A DNA stretch of 64,000 nt from Cladobotryum mycophilum (taxonomy: Eukaryota; Ascomycota; Sordariomycetes; Hypocreales; Hypocreaceae), in assembly GCA_036429605.1 (NCBI GenBank), contig JAVFKD010000015.1:2689421-2753420 (forward strand). Direction: 5' to 3'. Shown here piece by piece: positions 57,641 through 64,000 of this stretch; positions within the stretch are counted from its first letter, which is position 1, and every line of letters begins with the position of its first letter. The position numbers and the translations under genes are program-made. Below the pieces are notes generated by a model. It was not told the DNA's origin. It saw only the letters and a list, made by a program, of their open reading frames with translations, and made no database searches.

Positions 57641-60373
57641 CACATCTGCGAATGAGCGTCACTCACAACAAACCTCACTCCGCCATGCCAGCTATTTCTC
57701 TCTTCTCTGCCATGTTTCCCCCGTCCCGGCTGAGGTTTAAGACACATCATTAAAAGACAGACATGTTTACAGTAATTTCTTGGGTGCGATACCAGCCCGC
57801 CCGTGCGGGTCGACCCGTTTTTTCTCGAGACAGATTAATATAGATCGAATTATAGTGAGAAGAAGATTGCCATGTCTTGAATAATCTGTAAGAGAAGCCC
57901 CCGTCTTCCTTCTTCCTTGTTCCGCGATCATCATCTTTGTCCACCGAGGATGTACAAACACGGGTCGATCTTGTATTCTACACTGGTGCAATTTTTGGGG
58001 TCGTCCAAGAGACATCTGGTGTACATTGGGATATGCTGTAGCTGCGAACACAGACTAGTTGGTCCCATCGTAAGGGGGACATTATGTGTTGTAATACCGG
58101 TGTTGAGTCGTGAGAATGGGTTATGGGGTAGACATGGATATTGAAATTTTGTAAGAGAGGAATGAAAGATCCCCAGCTGATCTTCTCAAAACGCTACGCT
58201 AGTAGGGAAATATTGCTATATTGTCCCGTCATAAGATTTGATATTATTATTCCTATTAATTTCCCGTCCTAGTGTCAACACATGGTCAGTACATGATCTC
58301 ATAGTTAAAAGCGGACTTGGGAACATATGAGACACCGGCCATGTCTTACGACGGGATAATCTTTTTATTGTTCCGATGCAGAGGTCCGGGATCGAAGAGG
58401 ATCAAAGTGGTTCCTACTCACTTGTCAGGACTTTGCGATGCCCTCGGCCCGTGGGGAAAGGTGCATGAACGGATTGGCCCTTGGCTATCTAAGGTCCATC
58501 AACAAGATCCTCATCTCAATCCAGGCCTATGTAAAGCCACTGCAGAAATGCATGTGTAATGAACAGTCTATCATTCCACTCTATTCTATTCCATCTTTTT
58601 TTCTGTCTGTAGGAATAGGCAAGCTTACCATACCGTAACATCGGGTTTCGTCATCACTTTCTACGCCTGGGACAGCTTACATTGCGATGAGATGCATCGG
58701 AGGATCCGATCTTGCCATACACATCCCGCGGCCAGCTTGCAGCCCAGCGGTAATAAAATGGCCTTGTTCCAGATGATCCGTTCGCTGCATCCTAACTGAG
58801 TTGGGCAACTCTATTAACCCTATCGGAATACTTACGACCTAACTAATGTTGGATTGAGGAGTCGATCGAGATCTCAGACGCCCAAGGCAGGGCATTTGCA
58901 GGCCGACCTCTCTCGACAACAAGCCACCAACTAGCATATAATGTGTACCTTTGCGCATGATGTTAAAAACTATGTCTTGTCTAGCAATTCTTATGCGATC
59001 CAGCTTTCTTCTGTTTACATTTTATCGAGCGCTGACTGAAGGTTTTTGGAGTTTAGCATCGGGTTCTTTGTTCTTATAAGCCATGTCAGCGACACTACAC
59101 TACCTAGGTACCTCGGGTCAGGATAAGCCGTCATTATAATGGCTACATTTGAGATGGGCAAAAATATGAGGATGAGGATCAGAGGATGAAATGGGCCAAT
59201 GACTGGTTGGCATGTATCTGAACAATCCAATTTAAATCACCATCTCGGATGCATTGCTCCTGTTATCCTGATTCGTAGTCACCCAAGCAGGGTGTGGTGC
59301 CGAGTGAGCTTGTCAGTCGGACCCCTGAAGTGCCAATATTATTGCCCCTTTAGTACCGATAGCCCCTCGATGAAGCTGCAGTATTTGACAAGGCTTTCAT
59401 GACTCTCTAGATCAATTCAATCTTGCATGATGTGAAGATTCGTGTAACCAATGCGATTGCGAAATAAAGAGATTCCCGCCCTTCAATTAGCAACACTGAG
59501 CTTATTCATGCCTTGTTTTTCCTGCTTGACTTAATTATTGTCTTTCTACGATTATCTCCCCCGCCCCTCTTTTCTATTAGCTGATTGGGCTGATGCGAAA
59601 CTGTGCCCTCGAATCGGTAGCTTCGCTATGTCTGTCCCTTCTTCTCTCCACTCTTTGAAGAGTATTTAGATCGCAGAGGAAAGTTGGCCTGAATTATTCA
59701 ATGCTCTCACACATTCTCCAAATACTATTGGTAGGGTATGGGCGCATTCATGAGCCAGCGTTCTTTGCCCCCACCTAATATCCCTCCTGACTTTTATGAC
59801 CTTTGATGATACTGACGAATCTGTGATGGTTATATTGGAAGACTTGCTGATGTGGAAGAATTTTTTACGAAAGGACTTTGAGTCATCGTCGCCTCACAAA
59901 GAGCGAGGAAGACACCTTTGAACCACACATCAGATCTCCTCGAACCAACCCTCGGACAGGGAAGGTTGGTCAATGAAGTAGCCGACATAGAAACCGCCAG
60001 GCACAACGGGAAACGAAGGCGACATGAGGTTTAAATCATCACCAAAGCTTTTATTGCTTCTAAGAAGAGATTTTTTATTATTTCTTTTATTCATTTCTCA
60101 CACTCGGCTTCCAAACGAACAGGAATTTCATAGGCTCACAACCTACGTGCAGTGCGGCAACATTAGATCCAGTACGCAAGGGAGCGGAGGAAAAGAAGAA
60201 AGTACGGTGTACATAACTAAAGACAAAGATCAAAGTGATTTGTGAAATTATAGGATAAATCCTCTCGAAGGGAAATAATGGCACGAGGCAAGACCATTAT
60301 TAGTATTGTCTAATCTAAATAGACATGCAGTAAAATAAGCTGCCTGCATAAACTTGATACTAAGGCATAAGAT

Positions 60374-61041
60374 TCAGTAACTTCTGATGGTCTCATTAAA
60401 GTACCTGTTCAAGTACTCTGTATCAAACTGCATCAAATACCCATAGGTATACGCAAGAAGGCGCACCATTTGCTGGTCCAACTCAAGCTCTGCGACCTTC
60501 CACGATTCGAACGCAGCTTTCATGGAAGGCTTGGTTTCCTGAAACCAATTGGCCTTGTAAGTAGCCGAAAGAAGGATATCCTCTGTAGTTATGCGATACT
60601 AAAAAAGAATTGGCGGTTAGACGGCCTGCCATAACCGAATTGATATCTGTGCAAGATACTCACTCTCTTATAGCAGTCGTAGGCAATAGGATCGCCTTTT
60701 TGCGGGGGAAAGCCGCGAAGCTTTTCGGCTTCTTTGTGAGCCCTCTGCGTAGCCTCGGAGATGCCCCGTATGATATGCTGGTGTGAGAGAAAGGTTAGTA
60801 GTTCCCCGGGGGAGGGGGGTCAAAAGCCATATCAACTATGGGGTTTCTTGGAGTTGGGACATACAGGAGCTAAGGTGTCTCCAGTTCCGTTCTGGACGAC
60901 CAAAAAACCTATCTGTAAATTCCCAAGAACATTGCGCATATAGAAAGTATCATCACAAATTTGTTCGCCGACGGAGGCTGCCTTGACAGTACTGAAAGCC
61001 GTGAGGGCGATGGCGAGGAAGGCAAACGGCTTGATCAACAT
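60374..61041 (-). CDS. Small secreted protein, tandem copy C
   Basis: Three exons, 60865..61041, 60664..60777 and 60374..60598, phases all 0; 171 aa. The signal peptide is MLIKPFAFLAIALTAFSTVKA, then SVGEQICDDTFYMRN. Exon 2 is helical and charged (ATQRAHKEAEKLRGF) and contains AYDCYKR. Exon 3 has WFQETKPSMKAAFESWKVAE and ends YFNETIRSY, again with a sequon near the C-terminus. Intron donors are GTATGT and GTGAGT. Copy C is closest to B in exon 3. It is intact in every respect visible here. The function is unknown; a secreted lineage-specific role is inferred from structure only. Confidence 0.78.
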
Positions 61042-61087
61042 GTTGAAGAGATCTAATTGTGAGGTGGATGTGTGAAGGACTCTGAGA

Positions 61088-61113
61088 CGAAGAGGCAAGC
61101 AGCATTTTATATA
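61088..61113 (-). promoter_or_regulatory. TATA box and conserved element, copy C
   Basis: TATATAAAA followed by CTGCTTGCCTCTT on the minus strand, about 72 nt before the start codon. Confidence 0.7.
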
Positions 61114-61700
61114 TGCATTTGCAAATGGATTTGTCACTCACAAGGATTCACTTGGCAACGCCAGCTTTTCTCTTCTCCCCACTACTTCTTCTTGTTCGGG
61201 CTGGGGCTTAAGACATGGCGTTCAAAGAAAGACATGTAATTTCTAGACGCGATCAGCCACTCCTGCGGATTGACCCGTTTCTCTCCGGGAGGACTAAAAC
61301 CGGCATTTAGATCGAAATATCATGTCTTGAATGATATGTAAGAGAAGCCTCATTATTCTTTATCCTATACTAACAGCATCATCTTTATCTGCCTCGTTTT
61401 TATAAAGACGGCTCCATCTTGCGAGTCGGTAGGTATTCTACATTGCCTCGCTCTTTTGGGGGGTTCTGTCGCTGGGCATATGTAGTGTACAAATGCCTGC
61501 CGTGGGTGTAATGAAACGTGGGCTTGTTAATCAAGACATATTGCGTGGTAAGCGTGACCTCAATCATATTGTCGAGAGACGTGAATGGTTGACGATGTGC
61601 CATGCAGTACCAACGGCCTTTGGACGCTGTAGGAGATACTGGCATGAGATGCCCAGGGTACCTACTTGTCTGATCGATGTGACAGTTAGGATCAGTCATT

Positions 61701-62745
61701 ACAAATTGCGTCTCTATTAGCTCTTAAGAAACAGACTACAGTCTATCCCTAAATGTTTCACACAATGTGACCTAACTAGGGTTCAGATCAAGGGCAAAGT
61801 AGCCAACCAGCTTGCGAGGAGCGAGTACGATAAATGTCAAGGAACCAGAAAATTAGTAATACAAGATGTGTAGCAACAGAAGGATATTGTACTAGCATGG
61901 GCAAAGTATCGAGATGTGGAACATTGAAGAGGTAGACTGTACATACTTTTTCCTTTTCCATCTATGTGGTATGTAGCCATATGACACTTCCGGCCAGCAT
62001 GCATTCTAGTGGTAGTAGATGCTCCCCTTCTACTAGATGGCTCTTTCATTGCTTTTCCAACTCCCTTGTATAGCTCTATTAGACTCAACGAAAGGAACCA
62101 GCGCCAACCGATATCTGTGGCATCCGGGGTGGGACATGCATGTGCTACGCCAGCCTTCCCATACAACAAATGTCCAGGTGACCAAAAAACAGGGTGGTAT
62201 TGTATGTGATTGTAGCAGTTATTTTCTACTATTGTGTCTTATTTTATGCTTTCGACTCTTTTCCTCTGATCGCTCGTTCGCTGCAAGGGTTTCAGCGAAA
62301 CTAGCATAAGTTATTATCTTAATCATCATTACCACACTGAAGAAAAACAAGATCGAGATAACTGTTAGATGAAAAGAAGAGGTCGATTACCGACGGGCCT
62401 CTACTATATCTAGATAATACTGCAATTGTGCGTATCTTCCTCCCGTGTAGATGAGCTGTAGTTTGACTTGGACGCTGAGTTGTATTGGGAGAGTGGGTCG
62501 TCCTTGAGATAATTAGCCTTGACGGCATCTATAGATACCATAAAGGTACTGGTGTTAGAGAAATTGAATGGGAAAAATAAAAGACAATGACTGAGCTTTT
62601 ACTGACAGGAGGTAGAAAAAACGGTCGCATAACAGGCCTCATCTTCCATTATTCAGCCACTGCCACACCCACCAAATCGCCATTGGAGCATGACGACGAT
62701 GCCCAACGTCTTGACTACAGACAGCAAAAGTCGCAAAAAGAATAC
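61701..62745. other. Intergenic
   Basis: No gene seen between the tandem array and the direct repeat. The frames present are short and lack motifs. Confidence 0.45.
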
Positions 62746-63071
62746 GCAAAAAAACATACAACAGCCGGTGTTCGCTGATGGTCACCCACTCAACTACTAA
62801 TCTGCCTCTCGCTGGCTTGACTATGGGAGAGCGGACGGGATCCCGTATTATCCAGTGGATATGGTCGTATGTGACAGAAAGCAGCGTAAAAATGATTATA
62901 TCCACAACCAGCACAACCTCTAGTACAAAAACAAAAATCGCAAAAAACATACAACAGCCGGTGTTCGCTGGTGGTCACCCACCCAACTACTAATCTGCCT
63001 CTCATTGGCTTGACTATGGGAGAGCGGACGGGATCCCGTATATTCCAATGGATATGGTCGTATGTGCCAGA
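62746..63071. repeat. Direct repeat, two copies of about 130 nt
   Basis: Copies at about 62746-62880 and 62938-63071 start ACATACAACAGCCGGTGTTC and run through ATCTGCCTCTC and GAGCGGACGGGATCCCG to ATGGTCGTATGTG with only a few mismatches. The period is about 190 nt. The spacer is different sequence (AAATCGCA-type words, ACAACC). No target-site duplication or terminal inverted repeat was found. Confidence 0.88.
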
Positions 63072-63467
63072 TCTCGGTTTGGAAGAGACTATATAGAATA
63101 GTTGTGGGATAGTAATCCATGGATATTCATGGATGCAGCAGCTGGCTACCTAGGAGGAGAGGGGGGACAACCTGTCGCTTTTGTACGAAGACGAGAATCC
63201 CGAACCTGTTTGGGCCAGTGATGTGTTCTGAGAATACTACATATCCAGTCATAGACCTCATCCTGGAGCGCGTTGCCGCAGCGACCATGTACGGTCTTCA
63301 CAGGGGGTTATGTCAATGGTGATGTGCAATACCGTGGAAAGGTAATCCGTGCTAGATAGAACAGTTGACAGGATAGAAGCTTGCGTGTATGCTTTTTGAT
63401 GCATCAACGAACTAGGTAGAAGAGAATGGATGAGATCGAAGGGAAGAGTCAAGGTACTGGCCAGTAT

Positions 63468-64000
63468 TTACACAATATAGATCTCTTGCAGTCCACAATC
63501 CTTCAATACACTATGCATTTTATATTCCCAAATATCCCCGTAAAACCCAATTCGCCGATATTCCGGTCGATGGCTTGCAGACTTTTGTAGGATCAATCCG
63601 GCCGAAGGAGTCTTGCCGGATCCTCGATGGCCGTGATATAGAGGACGCTGTTGTCCCTTTAGAACCAAGACTACTAGTACTTCTTGCGCTTCCGCAGAGA
63701 TGTCCGAGTGATCAAGAAAGGCTGTTGCGAGATTCTCGGAACCAGGGATTTCTAATAACCGCCGCTTCTGATACTCATCTGCAACATTGCGCCGTGCTTC
63801 CATGTGCAATGTTCGACATTTGGCTAGTAACCTAACATAGCCTTTATCGCCTTGATCCTCTGCAAGCTTCCCAAATGGATCAAATGCGTATTCGGGTACA
63901 CATTCCCAGCCCAGTAGCATAACTTCCGATGTCGGATTGTACAGTTTGGACCCGATAAAGTCGATTGCCCCATCATTCGCACACCATGACCACGATGGTG
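63468..64000 (-). CDS. HET-domain-like (heterokaryon incompatibility) protein, C-terminal part
   Basis: The minus-strand frame is open from the window edge to the stop at 63468, about 177 codons. Near the edge it reads PSWSWCANDGAIDFIGSKLY, like the PSWSWxxxDG motif that follows the HET domain in many filamentous-fungal incompatibility-type proteins. GYVRLLAKCRTL and a Tyr/Arg-rich tail follow, as in the C-terminal beta-rich region of that group. HET proteins trigger cell death on fusion of unlike strains; whether this one does is unknown. The HET domain itself would lie beyond position 64000. No stop or frameshift is visible in the part present. Confidence 0.65.
   Translation of the reverse strand, partial: PSWSWCANDGAIDFIGSKLYNPTSEVMLLGWECVPEYAFDPFGKLAEDQGDKGYVRLLAKCRTLHMEARRNVADEYQKRRLLEIPGSENLATAFLDHSDISAEAQEVLVVLVLKGQQRPLYHGHRGSGKTPSAGLILQKSASHRPEYRRIGFYGDIWEYKMHSVLKDCGLQEIYIV

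Larger units (their letters stand above)
53610..61700. repeat. Three diverged tandem copies of a secreted-protein segment
   Basis: Copies A (about 53610-56050), B (about 56050-59570) and C (about 59570-61700). Each copy has, left to right, a non-coding block with shared words (for example TCAATGAA, ACCAAAAGACTCTGAG versus ACGAAAGGACTTTGAG, and CCAGTGTCTTT versus CCAGCGTCTTT), then a minus-strand small secreted protein gene, then a shared promoter block and a shared far-upstream block (GACATGTTTA..GTAATTTCTTGG, CGACCCGTTTT, TGTCCACC). The spacing between gene starts is about 2.6 and 3.5 kb. Coding exons are better conserved than the flanks. Confidence 0.8.

Noticed and set aside
51..64000. CRISPR array, bacterial operon or phage-type system
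   Set aside because: The window is clearly fungal nuclear DNA with spliceosomal introns; repeats are microsatellites, minisatellites and segmental duplications without regular unique spacers.

Overview
The window looks like nuclear DNA of a filamentous ascomycete, most likely a Sordariomycete and perhaps Hypocreales. The evidence is short GT..AG introns of about 50-80 nt inside clear housekeeping genes, a C2H2 regulator and a HET-domain protein of filamentous-fungal type, single-gene promoters rather than operons, and long gene-free stretches with microsatellites. The order assignment rests on the general feel of the proteins and not on a search.

Layout. 1-2.3 kb (-): an Mto1/ApsB-like centrosomin-motif coiled-coil protein, cut by the left edge. 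2.3-10.9 kb: mostly gene-free, with microsatellites and one decayed gene at 7.3-8.6 kb. 10.9-12.5 kb (-): Yos9/OS-9, the ER-associated degradation lectin. 12.5-18 kb: gene-free, leading into a C2H2 regulator (18.0-19.7 kb, +). 21-24.6 kb: a multi-pass membrane protein (+), GINS subunit Psf3 (-) and mitochondrial Mn superoxide dismutase (+). 24.7-27.3 kb: two tandem orphan paralogues (-), with a relic of the SOD2 3' end between them, which shows the duplicated unit. 27.7-38.2 kb is an accessory block: a minisatellite, three members of a second orphan family (one decayed, one with an in-frame stop, one with an apparent frameshift), a 532-aa secreted protein, a degenerate APH-type phosphotransferase, a coding relic and a small membrane protein. 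39.1-39.8 kb: a multi-pass membrane protein interrupted by an in-frame TAG. 42.2-50.3 kb: an SDR oxidoreductase, eEF1B (EF-1 beta) and glutamine synthetase, all on the minus strand. 50.4-53.6 kb is gene-free. 53.6-61.7 kb: three diverged tandem copies of a segment of about 2.4-3.5 kb, each carrying a small secreted protein gene with the same three-exon layout and the same TATA/leader element. 62.7-63.1 kb: a direct repeat. 63.5-64.0 kb (-): the C-terminal end of a HET-domain-like protein.

The housekeeping genes do not form a pathway together. The most notable pattern is local birth and decay of lineage-specific genes: the SOD2-linked pair, the PPxY-containing orphan family and the tandem secreted-protein trio.

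A quality warning runs through the window. Several otherwise convincing genes need exactly one extra C in a short C tract to stay in frame: four sites in the coiled-coil gene, one in essential PSF3, one in the APH-like gene and one in the 35-kb orphan. Either the assembly under-calls these tracts or the genes are broken. Frameshift calls below should be read with that in mind.
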